Positions 54,286-63,040 of a stretch of 64,000 bases of DNA are shown piece after piece. The stretch is taken from assembly GCF_916858655.1 (NCBI RefSeq), contig NZ_CAKASL010000002.1:124001-188000 (forward strand), given 5' to 3'. A model generated the notes under the pieces. That model saw nothing but the letters and a program-made list of their open reading frames with translations, was not told the DNA's origin and did no database searches. Position 1 is the stretch's first letter. Each line of letters starts with the position of its first letter. The DNA is from Aeromicrobium sp. Leaf350. Lineage in GTDB: Bacteria > Actinomycetota > Actinomycetes > Propionibacteriales > Nocardioidaceae. Both the position numbers and the translations under genes were made by a program.

Positions 54286-54470
54286 AGAGTTCAATGTCCA
54301 ACCGAAGACCAGCCGTGGAGCACCCCGTCATCCTCGTCGTCGGATCCGTCGTGGGCGGAGGGGTGGCCATCGCTGCAGACCTTGCGTGGTGGCAGGCGGG
54401 CGCTATCTCCCTGATCTTCTGCACGATTGCAGAGCTGGTGGTGCGGCGCATCGGCCGTGGCGAGTCCTGA
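54282..54470 (+). CDS. Small two-helix membrane protein
   Basis: 62 aa with two hydrophobic helices (VILVVGSVVGGGVAIAADLA and WQAGAISLIFCTIAELVV) and a basic tail (RRIGRGES). Not recognised. ATGA overlap with the secreted-protein gene implies coupled translation. Size and pairing recall immunity or export partners of secreted peptides, which is a hypothesis. A later ATG at codon 5 is an alternative start. Confidence 0.7.
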   Translation: MKSSMSNRRPAVEHPVILVVGSVVGGGVAIAADLAWWQAGAISLIFCTIAELVVRRIGRGES

Positions 54471-54512
54471 TCTGGGCATCGGTCCGGAAACGTTCCGCGA
54501 CCGCCTCACGGG

Positions 54513-54528
54513 GAAACATGGGCGTAAC
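54513..54528 (+). promoter_or_regulatory. Candidate GlnR half-boxes GAAAC-N6-GTAAC
   Basis: GAAAC (54513-54517), six nt, GTAAC (54524-54528), 24 nt before glnA. Spacing and bases fit the actinobacterial GlnR pattern of alternating GTnAC and GaAAC blocks. An inverted repeat CGGAA-ACG-TTCCG lies at 54485-54497. Confidence 0.5.
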
Positions 54529-54551
54529 AATCGCCGTGCGAGACTGACGCC

Positions 54552-55892
54552 ATGGGTAAGCAGGAAGCCTTCGTGCTTCGGGCGCTCGAGGAGCGCGACG
54601 TCCGTTTCGTCCGGCTGTGGTTCACCGACGTGCTGGGGTCGCTGAAGTCGGTCTCGATCGCCCCGGCGGAGCTCGAGGGGGCCTTCGCGGAGGGCATCGG
54701 CTTCGACGGCTCGTCGATCGAGGGCTTCGCCCGCGTGCACGAGGCCGACATGTTGGCCAAGCCCGATCCGTCGACCTTCCAGATCCTGCCGTGGCGCGGC
54801 GAGACGCCCGCGACGGCGCGCATGTTCTGCGACATCCAGCTGCCCGACGGCACCCCGTCCTTCGCCGACCCGCGCCACGTGCTGAAGCGGGCCATGCAGA
54901 AGGCCGCCGACGCGGGATTCACGTACTACACGCACCCCGAGATCGAGTTCTACCTCTTCAAGGGCAAGCCGGCGGCCGGCGGCCAGCCCGTCCCGGTCGA
55001 CGACAGCGGCTACTTCGACCACACCGCCCAGGGCGGTGGCGGTCAGGACTTCCGCCGCGAGGTCATCACGATGCTCGAGAGCATGGGCATCAGCGTCGAG
55101 TTCAGCCACCACGAGGGTGGTCCGGGTCAGCAGGAGATCGACCTCCGCTACGCCGACGCCCTGTCGATGGCCGACAACATCATGACGTTCCGCACCGTCG
55201 TGCGGGAGGTCGCGCTGACGAACGACAAGTGGGCCTCGTTCATGCCCAAGCCGTTCACCGACCACCCCGGCTCCGGCATGCACACGCACGTCTCGCTGTT
55301 CGAGGGCGACGAGAACGCCTTCTACGAGGCGGGCGCCGAGTACCAGCTGTCCGGCACGGGGCGCGCGTTCATCGCCGGCGTGCTGCGGCACTCCGCCGAG
55401 ATCGCCGCCGTCACCAACCAGTGGGTCAACTCCTACAAGCGTCTGGCGGGCGGCGGTGAGGCGCCGAGCTACATCTGCTGGGGCCACAACAACCGCAGCG
55501 CCCTCGTGCGCGTGCCGATGTACAAGCCGCACAAGAGCGGCTCGGCGCGGGTCGAGCACCGCGGCATCGACGCCGCGTGCAACCCGTACCTCGCCTTCGC
55601 CCTGGTCCTCACGGCCGGCCTGAAGGGGATCGAGGAGGGCTACGAGCTGCCTCCCGAGACCGAGGACGACGTCTGGTCGCTCTCGGAGCGTGAGCGCAAG
55701 GCGCTCGGCATCCCCTCGCTGCCGCAGAACCTCGACGAGGCCATCCACATCATGGAGGGCAGCGACCTGGTCGCCGAGACCCTCGGTGAGCACGTGTTCG
55801 ACTTCTTCCTGCGCAACAAGCGCCAGGAGTGGCAGGACTACCGCACCCAGGTCACGCAGTTCGAGCTCGACAAGCTCATGCCCATCGTCTGA
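54552..55892 (+). CDS. glnA: Glutamine synthetase family protein, GlnA2 type
   Basis: 446 aa, the length of mycobacterial GlnA2. Catalytic loops GFDGSSIEGFA, HPEIEFYLF, GSGMHTHVSL and NPYLAFAL are present. The C-terminal region reads ELPPETEDDVWSLSERERKA, lacking the Tyr of the adenylylation site in GlnA1. Orthologues near glnE in Streptomyces have been assigned gamma-glutamylpolyamine synthetase activity, so glutamine synthesis is not certain. Followed by two 141-bp repeats and glnE. Confidence 0.92.
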   Translation: MGKQEAFVLRALEERDVRFVRLWFTDVLGSLKSVSIAPAELEGAFAEGIGFDGSSIEGFARVHEADMLAKPDPSTFQILPWRGETPATARMFCDIQLPDGTPSFADPRHVLKRAMQKAADAGFTYYTHPEIEFYLFKGKPAAGGQPVPVDDSGYFDHTAQGGGGQDFRREVITMLESMGISVEFSHHEGGPGQQEIDLRYADALSMADNIMTFRTVVREVALTNDKWASFMPKPFTDHPGSGMHTHVSLFEGDENAFYEAGAEYQLSGTGRAFIAGVLRHSAEIAAVTNQWVNSYKRLAGGGEAPSYICWGHNNRSALVRVPMYKPHKSGSARVEHRGIDAACNPYLAFALVLTAGLKGIEEGYELPPETEDDVWSLSERERKALGIPSLPQNLDEAIHIMEGSDLVAETLGEHVFDFFLRNKRQEWQDYRTQVTQFELDKLMPIV

Positions 55893-55908
55893 CGGTCGCC
55901 TCTGGTGC

Positions 55909-56049
55909 GGCGGTGGATCCACCACCGTTTGACCGGCCATGCGGGGTGGCGCGGTGGATCTACCACCTTCTGAGCGTTCTTTCGGTGGCTGAGGCACCGC
56001 CCATCGGTGGGTGGGTCCCATTTGGTGGTGGATCCACCGCCCCAGGGTG
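55909..56049. repeat. 141-bp direct repeat with terminal inverted repeats, copy 1
   Basis: Identical to 56156-56296 except one base (55946 G, 56193 A). The first 18 nt (GGCGGTGGATCCACCACC, 55909-55926) and 56024-56041 are perfect inverted repeats, with a third related core GGTGGATCTACCACC inside. Hairpin CGGTG-N7-CACCG in the middle. Confidence 0.9.
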
Positions 56050-56155
56050 TCGCCGATCGCCGTTTGGCGCCGGAGCGCTTGTCTGAGGCCAAGCGGCATG
56101 GACCAGAGCCGCGGGGTTTCGGGTGTGCGATGACCGCCGGCTCCCGTCGAGACGA

Positions 56156-56296
56156 GGCGGTGGATCCACCACCGTTTGACCGGCCATGCGGGATGGCGCG
56201 GTGGATCTACCACCTTCTGAGCGTTCTTTCGGTGGCTGAGGCACCGCCCATCGGTGGGTGGGTCCCATTTGGTGGTGGATCCACCGCCCCAGGGTG
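56156..56296. repeat. 141-bp direct repeat with terminal inverted repeats, copy 2
   Basis: Second copy, same orientation, 247 bp after the first and 44 bp before the glnE start. The 106 bp between copies has no gene or repeat visible. No reading frame across the pair looks coding. Confidence 0.9.
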
Positions 56297-56340
56297 GAAG
56301 GCTGGTCGGAGCCGCGGTCACACTGTCGTAATCTGATCCG

Positions 56341-59265
56341 GTGCCCTCTGCGTCTCTCGACCTGTCGCGACGCGGCTTCCGCAACGCCGACGCCGCCACG
56401 GCCCACCTCGCCGACCTGGGTGACGTCGACACGTTGGTGGAGTCGGGGCTGATCGACCAGATCGCCGCGGTGGCCTCGCCCGACAGCGCGATCGCCTCGC
56501 TCGCCGCGATCGCCCGCTCGATGGGCGCCGACCGGCTCCGCGCGAAGCTGGAGGATGCGGAGCTCCGCTCCCGGCTGCTCGTGGTGCTCGGCACCAGCGA
56601 GGCGATGGGCGACTTCCTGGCACGACACCCCGAGCACGTCGACGAGCTCGCGGCCGACCAGCTCGACCTGCGGCGCCGCGAGGCCGACGCGATGCGCGCC
56701 GAGCTCGCCGAGGCGACCGACGCGACCGAGCTGCGCGTCACGTACTACCGCCAGCTGCTCTGCACCATCGCGCGCGACCTCAACGCGTACTCGACGTTCC
56801 GCGAGACGTCCTCGGAGCTCTCGGACCTCGCGGTTTCCACGCTCGAGGCCGCGCTGAAGATCGCGCGGTCCGAGGAGGGCGACGCCGACCTGGTGCGTCT
56901 CGCCGTCATCGCGATGGGCAAGACCGGCGGCCACGAGCTCAACTACATCAGCGACGTCGACGTGATCTTCGTGCACGAGGTGGTCGAGGGCGCCGACGAC
57001 CAAAAGGCCCTGCGCGCGGCCAACCGGCTCGCCTCGGCCACGATGCGCATCTGCAGCGAGCACACGAGCGAGGGCACGATCTGGGAGGTCGACGCGAACC
57101 TGCGTCCCGAGGGGTCACAGGGCCCGCTGACCCGCACCGTCGCGAGCCACGTCGCCTACTACGAGCGCTGGGCCACGACCTGGGAGTTCCAGGCGCTGCT
57201 CAAGGCGCGCTTCGCGGCCGGTGACGCCGAGCTGGGGGGCGAGTACCTCGCCGCCGTGCAGCCGATGGTGTGGGAGGCCAGCACGCGCGAGAACTTCGTG
57301 TCCGACACCCGTGCGATGCGCCGGCGGGTCATCGACCACATCCCCGCCGCGCAGCGCGAGCGCCAGCTCAAGCTGGGCAGCGGTGGGCTGCGCGACGTCG
57401 AGTTCGCCGTGCAGCTGCTGCAGCTCGTGCACGGTCGCGCCGACGAGTCGCTGCGCAGCCCGACCACGCTCGACGCGCTGGAGGCGCTGACGCGTGGTGG
57501 CTACGTCGGCCGTCGCGACGGCTCGGCGCTCGAGGAGGCGTACGAGTTCCTGCGCACGCTCGAGCACCGCATCCAGCTCTTCCGACTCCGGCGCAGCCAC
57601 ATCGTCCCCGACGACGAGGAGGACCTGAGCCGCCTCGGGCGCAGCATGGGCTATCGCGTCCAGCCGGCCGAGAACCTCGTGTCCGAGTGGCAGTCGCACC
57701 GGCGCATCGTCCGCCGGTTGCACGAGAAGCTCTTCTACCAGCCGCTCCTGGAGGCCGTCGCCGCACTGCCGACCGAGGGTCTGCGGCTCTCGCCGGAGGC
57801 CGCCCGCGAGCGTCTGGTGGCGCTGGGCTTCCGCGACCCCAAGGGCGCCCTCGCGCACCTGGAGGCGATGACCTCCGGCGTGGCGCGACGCAAGGCGATC
57901 CAGCGGGCGCTGCTGCCGGCCATGCTGGCGTGGTTCAGCGAGTCGCCCGACCCCGACGCCGGCCTGCTGGCGTTCCGCTCGATCTCCGAGAGCCTCGGCG
58001 AGTCGCACTGGTACCTGCGCAAGCTGCGCGACGAGGGCGAGGGTGCCGAGCAGCTCGCGCGCCTGCTCTCCTCGAGCCGGTACGCGGCCGACCTCATGGT
58101 GCGCAACCCCGACGCCGTGGCGCTGCTCGGCGACGACGCCGAGCTCGTGCCCCGTGACTACGAGCGCATCCACACCGAGATGGAGCTCGGGGCCAAGCGG
58201 CACGCCGGCGACGCGAAGGCAGCCGTCCGCGCGATCCGTCGCATCCGCCGCCGCGAGCTGTCACGCGTCGCGATGGCCGACGTCCTCGGACGGCTCGACA
58301 TCGTGACGGTCGGCCACGCCCTCTCGGCCGTGAACGCGGCGACGATCGGGGCGGCGCTCTCGGCGGCGACCCGCGAGGTCGAGACCGAGCGAGGCGAGAT
58401 GCCGACGCGCATGGCCGTCGTGCTGATGGGGCGTCTGGGTGGCCGCGAGGCCGGCTACGGGTCCGACGCGGACGTCATGTTCGTGCACCAGCCCCTGCCC
58501 GGCGCCGAGGAGAAGGCCGCCTCGACGGCCGCCACCGCCGTGGCCACCAAGCTGCGCGAGATGCTGTCGGTGGCGGGGGAGGACCCGCCGCTCGAGATCG
58601 ACGCCGAGCTGCGTCCGGAGGGTCGCAACGGGCCGCTCGTGCGCACCTTCGCGTCGTACGAGGCGTACTACGCCAAGTGGTCGGCGGTGTGGGAGGCGCA
58701 GGCGCTGCTGCGGGCCTCGCCCGTCATCGGCGACCCCGACCTCTGCGAGCGCTTCCGCCACCTCATCGACCCCCTGCGCTACCCGGAGGGTGGGCTCGAC
58801 GAGAGCGCGGTGCGCGAGATCCGGCGGGTCAAGGCCCGCGTGGAGTCCGAACGCCTCCCGCGCGGAGCCAGCCCGAACACGCACCTCAAGCTCGGTCGCG
58901 GCGGCATCGCCGACGTCGAGTGGACGGTGCAGCTCCTGCAGATGCGTCACGGCCACGAGGTCGAGGGCCTGCGCACGACCGACACGCTCGACGCGCTGCA
59001 CGCCGCGGCCGGCGCCGGGCTCGTGCAGGCCGAGGACGCGGCCATCCTCGAGGAGGCGTGGCGCCTGGTCAGTCGCATTCGCAACGGGGTCGTGCTGATG
59101 CGGGCCAAGCCCGCGGAGTCGATGGTCGAGCAGGCCGGCGAGAAGGCGGGGCTCGCGCACCTGTTGGGCTACCGCCAGGACGAGAGCGAGCGGATGGTCG
59201 ACGACTACCTGCGCATCACCCGTCAGGCCCGCTCGGTCATCGAGCGGGTCTTCTGGGGCGAGTGA
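56341..59265 (+). CDS. glnE: Bifunctional glutamine synthetase adenylyltransferase/deadenylase
   Basis: 974 aa; adenylylates and deadenylylates glutamine synthetase according to nitrogen status. Two tandem nucleotidyltransferase halves, each with its acidic motif: YISDVDVIFVHEV and GYGSDADVMFVHQ, each followed by a GlnD-type helical domain. GTG start 6 nt after TAATCT (56329-56334), leaderless. The stop is 1 nt from the convergent whiB stop. Confidence 0.96.
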   Translation: MPSASLDLSRRGFRNADAATAHLADLGDVDTLVESGLIDQIAAVASPDSAIASLAAIARSMGADRLRAKLEDAELRSRLLVVLGTSEAMGDFLARHPEHVDELAADQLDLRRREADAMRAELAEATDATELRVTYYRQLLCTIARDLNAYSTFRETSSELSDLAVSTLEAALKIARSEEGDADLVRLAVIAMGKTGGHELNYISDVDVIFVHEVVEGADDQKALRAANRLASATMRICSEHTSEGTIWEVDANLRPEGSQGPLTRTVASHVAYYERWATTWEFQALLKARFAAGDAELGGEYLAAVQPMVWEASTRENFVSDTRAMRRRVIDHIPAAQRERQLKLGSGGLRDVEFAVQLLQLVHGRADESLRSPTTLDALEALTRGGYVGRRDGSALEEAYEFLRTLEHRIQLFRLRRSHIVPDDEEDLSRLGRSMGYRVQPAENLVSEWQSHRRIVRRLHEKLFYQPLLEAVAALPTEGLRLSPEAARERLVALGFRDPKGALAHLEAMTSGVARRKAIQRALLPAMLAWFSESPDPDAGLLAFRSISESLGESHWYLRKLRDEGEGAEQLARLLSSSRYAADLMVRNPDAVALLGDDAELVPRDYERIHTEMELGAKRHAGDAKAAVRAIRRIRRRELSRVAMADVLGRLDIVTVGHALSAVNAATIGAALSAATREVETERGEMPTRMAVVLMGRLGGREAGYGSDADVMFVHQPLPGAEEKAASTAATAVATKLREMLSVAGEDPPLEIDAELRPEGRNGPLVRTFASYEAYYAKWSAVWEAQALLRASPVIGDPDLCERFRHLIDPLRYPEGGLDESAVREIRRVKARVESERLPRGASPNTHLKLGRGGIADVEWTVQLLQMRHGHEVEGLRTTDTLDALHAAAGAGLVQAEDAAILEEAWRLVSRIRNGVVLMRAKPAESMVEQAGEKAGLAHLLGYRQDESERMVDDYLRITRQARSVIERVFWGE

Positions 59266-59266
59266 G

Positions 59267-59584
59267 CTAGCCGGCCTTCTTGATCTCGGGACGCACCGTC
59301 CGGCGGTGGGCCTGGGCGCGGAGCACGTGCTCGCGCTCGGTGGCGTTGAGACCACCCCAGACGCCGTACGGCTCCTGCACCTGCAGGGCGTGCTCGAGGC
59401 ACTCCTTGACCACGGGGCAGGCGCCACAGAAGGACTTCGCGGCGGCCTCTCGGCGACGACGCCGCGGACCACGCTCGTGCTCGGGCGGGAAGAACGTCTC
59501 AGGATCGGCCGCGTTGCAGGCGCCCAGGTACTGCCACTCGTAGGACTCCTGCCGCGGTGCGGGGAGCCGACTGATGCTGGCCAT
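59267..59584 (-). CDS. WhiB family Fe-S transcriptional regulator
   Basis: 105 aa. Four cluster-ligand cysteines C23, C53, C56 and C62, followed by the GVWGG turn at 74-78 and a basic C-terminus (HRRTVRPEIKKAG). No RGRRP AT-hook, so it is not WhiB7. Which WhiB class cannot be fixed by eye. AGGAGGAG 5 nt before the ATG gives an unusually strong ribosome site for this window. Confidence 0.94.
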   Translation of the reverse strand: MASISRLPAPRQESYEWQYLGACNAADPETFFPPEHERGPRRRRREAAAKSFCGACPVVKECLEHALQVQEPYGVWGGLNATEREHVLRAQAHRRTVRPEIKKAG

Positions 59585-59680
59585 GAATCTCCTCCTGTGC
59601 TCGCCTTTCAGAGGTGATTCGCCGCCCGGAGGTTCCCGGATTGGCTGGCCTTCCTGAGGATTCCCCGAGAGTGGGGAGCG

Positions 59681-60964
59681 TCAGCGGCGCTGCATCTGGA
59701 TCTGCACGACGTCGAGGTAGCCCGTCGCGAAGCCCGCCTCGCAGTACGCGAGGTAGAACTCCCACATGCGACGGAACGTCTCGTCGAAGCCGAAGTGCGA
59801 GATCTCGTCCCAGTTGGCGTTGAAGGCCTCGCGCCACAGGTGCAGCGTGCGCGCGTAGTGGCGGCCCAGCGGCCGCCGGGACGTGACCTTGAGGCCCGTG
59901 TGCTTCGCGAGCGACAGGTCGATCGCCTTCTCCGACGGGATGAGCCCGCCCGGGAAGATGTACTTCTGGATCCAGCCGTAGGAGCGGCGCGTCGAGCGGT
60001 AGCGGTGGTGCGCCATCGTGATGGCCTGGATCGACACGCGTCCACCCGGCGCCAGCAGACGATCGATCGTCTGGAAGTACGTGGGCCAGAACTCCTCGCC
60101 GACCGCCTCGATCATCTCGCAGCTCACGATCGCGTCGTACGTGCCGGTCTCGGCCTCGGGCACCTCGCGGTAGTCCTGCAGGCGGATCTCGATGCGGTCG
60201 GCGACGCCGGCCTCCTCGAACCGCTGCTGCGCGAGCGCAGCCTGCTCCTGCGAGAGCGTGATCGTGACGACGGTGGCGCCGCGCTGGGCGGCCCGGATGG
60301 CCAGGGAGCCCCAGCCGCTGCCGATCTCGAGGACCCGCGAGCCCTCGGTCACGGCGGCCTGGTCGAGGATGCCGTCCATCTTGCGCACCTGCGCGGTCTC
60401 GAGCGACTCGTCGTCGTCGGCGAACCACGCCGAGGAGTACGACAGCGTCGGGTCGAGGAACCGCGTGAAGAGGTCGTTGGAGAGGTCGTAGTGGGCCTCG
60501 ATGTTCGCGCGCGATCCCTCGGTGGTGTTGCGGTCCGAGCCGGGGAGGTCGATGTCGACCAGTCCGCGGAGCTTCTGCAGCGGTGCGGGCACGAGCTTGG
60601 TCAGGCGTGCCGCGAACGGCGTCAAAAGCTCGGCCAGGTCGGTGTCGGGACCGGCGGACCAGTCACCGACCATGTAGGCCTCGCCGAGTCCGATCTTGGT
60701 CTGGTCGCCGATGCGGTTGAACAGACCGGCCGAGCTGGCCACGGCGAGCTCGGGGGACGTCGCGTCACCCTTGCCCCACGCGGTGCCGTCGGGGAAGGTC
60801 ACGCGCACCGGCATCTTGCGCACGGCGCGCTTCATGAGCGACTTCGCGACGCGACCCTTGAACGGGGTGTCGGGAGTGTCCGACAGCTCGGGCCAGGCGT
60901 TCTGGTCCGGGGCGGGCAGCGCGGTGCGGTTGGTGGGCACGAGGTCCGTGGTGGAGTCGGTCAT
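59681..60964 (-). CDS. Cyclopropane-fatty-acyl-phospholipid synthase family methyltransferase
   Basis: 427 aa. N-terminal lipid-binding part, then SAM domain with LEIGSGWGSLAIRAA and the CFA signature IQKYIFPGGLIPSE. It methylates unsaturated acyl chains of membrane phospholipids (cyclopropane, methyl-branched or furan products). The start overlaps the DUF1365 stop (ATGA). A weak CCCC/GGGG hairpin at 59660-59679 may end the operon. Confidence 0.93.
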   Translation of the reverse strand: MTDSTTDLVPTNRTALPAPDQNAWPELSDTPDTPFKGRVAKSLMKRAVRKMPVRVTFPDGTAWGKGDATSPELAVASSAGLFNRIGDQTKIGLGEAYMVGDWSAGPDTDLAELLTPFAARLTKLVPAPLQKLRGLVDIDLPGSDRNTTEGSRANIEAHYDLSNDLFTRFLDPTLSYSSAWFADDDESLETAQVRKMDGILDQAAVTEGSRVLEIGSGWGSLAIRAAQRGATVVTITLSQEQAALAQQRFEEAGVADRIEIRLQDYREVPEAETGTYDAIVSCEMIEAVGEEFWPTYFQTIDRLLAPGGRVSIQAITMAHHRYRSTRRSYGWIQKYIFPGGLIPSEKAIDLSLAKHTGLKVTSRRPLGRHYARTLHLWREAFNANWDEISHFGFDETFRRMWEFYLAYCEAGFATGYLDVVQIQMQRR

Positions 60965-61707
60965 GAGGTGCCCTCCTGGGGGTCATGTGTGGGGCGGGTG
61001 ACGAGGGGGAGACGGCGCAACCAGAGGTAGACGCCATGGAGTCGGATCAGCACGCTGGTGCGCTGGGTCATGAGGGGCTGGGTCACGACGGTGCGCAGCA
61101 CCTGACCTGCCGAGGCCCGTCGGGGTGCGCCGTCGAAGGTCGCGGCGAAGGCCGTGCGGCCGTCGCGCTTGAGGACGATCGTCGTCGTGACGCGGTCCTC
61201 GCCGAGCTCGAAGAGCAGGTCGTAGTGACCGTCGACCTCGTAGAAGGGGGAGACGTAGAACGCCTTGTCGACGCGCGCCTTGCCGGCTGCGTCGGGCTGG
61301 AGGAAGTACGCGTGACGCTCTCCGTAGGTGTTGTGCACCTCGGCGACGATGCACCGCACTCCGGTGTCGTCGATGGCCCAGAACACGCTCAGCGGGTCGA
61401 AGACGTGGCCGAGCACGCGGGCGTTGGCGAGCATCAGGATGCGGCAGTCACTGACGTCGACGCCCTGGGTCGAGCAGTACTGCTCGATGTTGGCGCGGAT
61501 CGTCGCGCCGGGGTCGCCGATGTGGTCGGCCGCGCGGAACGTCGCGAACGGGCGCAGCCAGAACGGTACGCGCGGCATCGCGTCGAGGTCGACGAGCCAC
61601 TGGTACACGCGATGGCGGAACTTGTGGTCGACCGGGCCCTTGCGCGCGTGCGAGACGGTGCCGTGCACGAGGGCAGGCAGCGAGGGCAGGGCGACGGTGG
61701 AGCTCAC
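60961..61707 (-). CDS. DUF1365 family protein
   Basis: 248 aa, cytosolic. Family opening (ALVHGTVSHARKGPVDHKFR) and VFDPLSVFWAIDD, CIVAEVHNTYGE. Function unknown but almost always between an FAD oxidoreductase and a CFA-type methyltransferase, as here. GTG start overlaps the FAD gene stop by 4 nt. Confidence 0.92.
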   Translation of the reverse strand: MSSTVALPSLPALVHGTVSHARKGPVDHKFRHRVYQWLVDLDAMPRVPFWLRPFATFRAADHIGDPGATIRANIEQYCSTQGVDVSDCRILMLANARVLGHVFDPLSVFWAIDDTGVRCIVAEVHNTYGERHAYFLQPDAAGKARVDKAFYVSPFYEVDGHYDLLFELGEDRVTTTIVLKRDGRTAFAATFDGAPRRASAGQVLRTVVTQPLMTQRTSVLIRLHGVYLWLRRLPLVTRPTHDPQEGTS

Positions 61708-62972
61708 CAGGTCGCCCCGAGGGCACGGGCGGCTGCGATGCCGGAGCGGCAGCCGTCCTCGTGGAAGCCCCACCCGTGGTACGCGCCGGCGAACACCGTG
61801 TCGGCGCGGTTCAGGGCCGGGAGGTCGCGCTGGGCGGCGACCGACTCGGGCGTGTAGAGCGGGTGCGTGTAGTGCATCGTCTCGACCGTGGTGCCGGCCG
61901 CGAGGCGCTCGGTGCCGTTCAGCGTGACGAGGAACGGCGGGGCGTCCGTGAGCCCCTGCAGCCGGTTCATCCAGTACGTCACCGGCGTGGCGGCGTCGCT
62001 GGGCTCGCAGGCGTCCATGCGGTAGTTCCAGGCCGACTTCGCCTGCTCGGCCTGCGGCAGGAGCGCCGTGTCGTGGTGCAGCACGGTCTCGTTGCGCGAG
62101 TACCCGAACGCGCCGAGCGTGCGGACCTCGTCGTCGGTGGCGTCGGTCAGGAGGGCGAGGGCGTCGTCGGCGTGCGTGGCGATGACGACCCGGTCGAACT
62201 CGTGCGTGGCGCCGGTGTGGTCGGTCAGGAGCACGTGGTCGGGCTTGCGGCTGACCGCCGTGATGCGGGTGGAGCGCCGGACGTCACCGATCTCCTCGGT
62301 CACGCGGTCGACGTAGGTGCCGGAGCCGCCGACGACCGTGTACCACTGCGGCGATCCCTTGATCGACAGGAAGCCGTGGTGGCGCAGGAACTCGAAGAGG
62401 TAGCGGGCCGGGTAGAGGCGGGCGTCGTCGTTGCTCGACGACCACACGCAGGCCACGACCGGGATCGCGTAGTGGCGCAGGAAGTACTCGTCGAAGTCGT
62501 GCTGACGCAGGAAGTCGCCGTAGGTGAGGACCTCGCCGTCGGCCGACTCGTCGGGGGTCTCGAGCAGGGCCAGCGCCGCCTTCTGGAAGCGCTTCACGTT
62601 GAGCAGCATCCGGATGTAGCGGGGATCGGCGAGGCGACGGCGCTGGGCGAACAGGCCCTTGCCGCCGCGACCGCCGGCGTACTCCAGTCCGCAGCCGTCG
62701 CACCGGATGCTCATGCTCATCTCGGTGGGTCGGATCTTCACGCCGAGCTCGGCGAACAGGCGCTGCAGCTCGGGGTAGTTGCGGTCGTTCAGCACGATGA
62801 AGCCCGTGTCGACCCGGTGGGTGCGACCGTCCTCGGCCACGTCGTGCGTGTGGGCGTGTCCGCCGAAGCGGTCCTCGGCCTCGAACAGGGTGACGCGGTG
62901 CGTCTGGCGCAGGGCGTAGGCGGCAGTCAGTCCCGAGATGCCGGAACCGATCACTGCGACAGAAGACGTCAT
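61704..62972 (-). CDS. FAD-dependent amine-oxidase-like oxidoreductase
   Basis: 422 aa of the COG2907 group. N-terminal FAD motif GSGISGLTAAYAL with ENR-type FEAEDRFGGHAHT, and a C-terminal FAD contact in TVFAGAYHGWGFHEDGCRSG. Proposed to oxidise acyl chains together with DUF1365 and the methyltransferase. First gene of the operon; no SD, and no exact TANNNT at leaderless spacing. Confidence 0.9.
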   Translation of the reverse strand: MTSSVAVIGSGISGLTAAYALRQTHRVTLFEAEDRFGGHAHTHDVAEDGRTHRVDTGFIVLNDRNYPELQRLFAELGVKIRPTEMSMSIRCDGCGLEYAGGRGGKGLFAQRRRLADPRYIRMLLNVKRFQKAALALLETPDESADGEVLTYGDFLRQHDFDEYFLRHYAIPVVACVWSSSNDDARLYPARYLFEFLRHHGFLSIKGSPQWYTVVGGSGTYVDRVTEEIGDVRRSTRITAVSRKPDHVLLTDHTGATHEFDRVVIATHADDALALLTDATDDEVRTLGAFGYSRNETVLHHDTALLPQAEQAKSAWNYRMDACEPSDAATPVTYWMNRLQGLTDAPPFLVTLNGTERLAAGTTVETMHYTHPLYTPESVAAQRDLPALNRADTVFAGAYHGWGFHEDGCRSGIAAARALGATW

Positions 62973-63040
62973 GCCAGTAATTCGTTGTCAGTCCGCAACC
63001 GGATGGGTCCGGGTGCTGTGATCGGTGTCGCTCCCGGCCG

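Noticed and set aside
54291-56741. 816-codon open frame on the minus strand across glnA and the 141-bp repeats, with repeated WWIH-type peptides
   Set aside because: It runs antisense to the well-supported glnA and glnE genes, and its repeat peptides come from the two intergenic repeats. High GC keeps stop codons rare in shadow frames.
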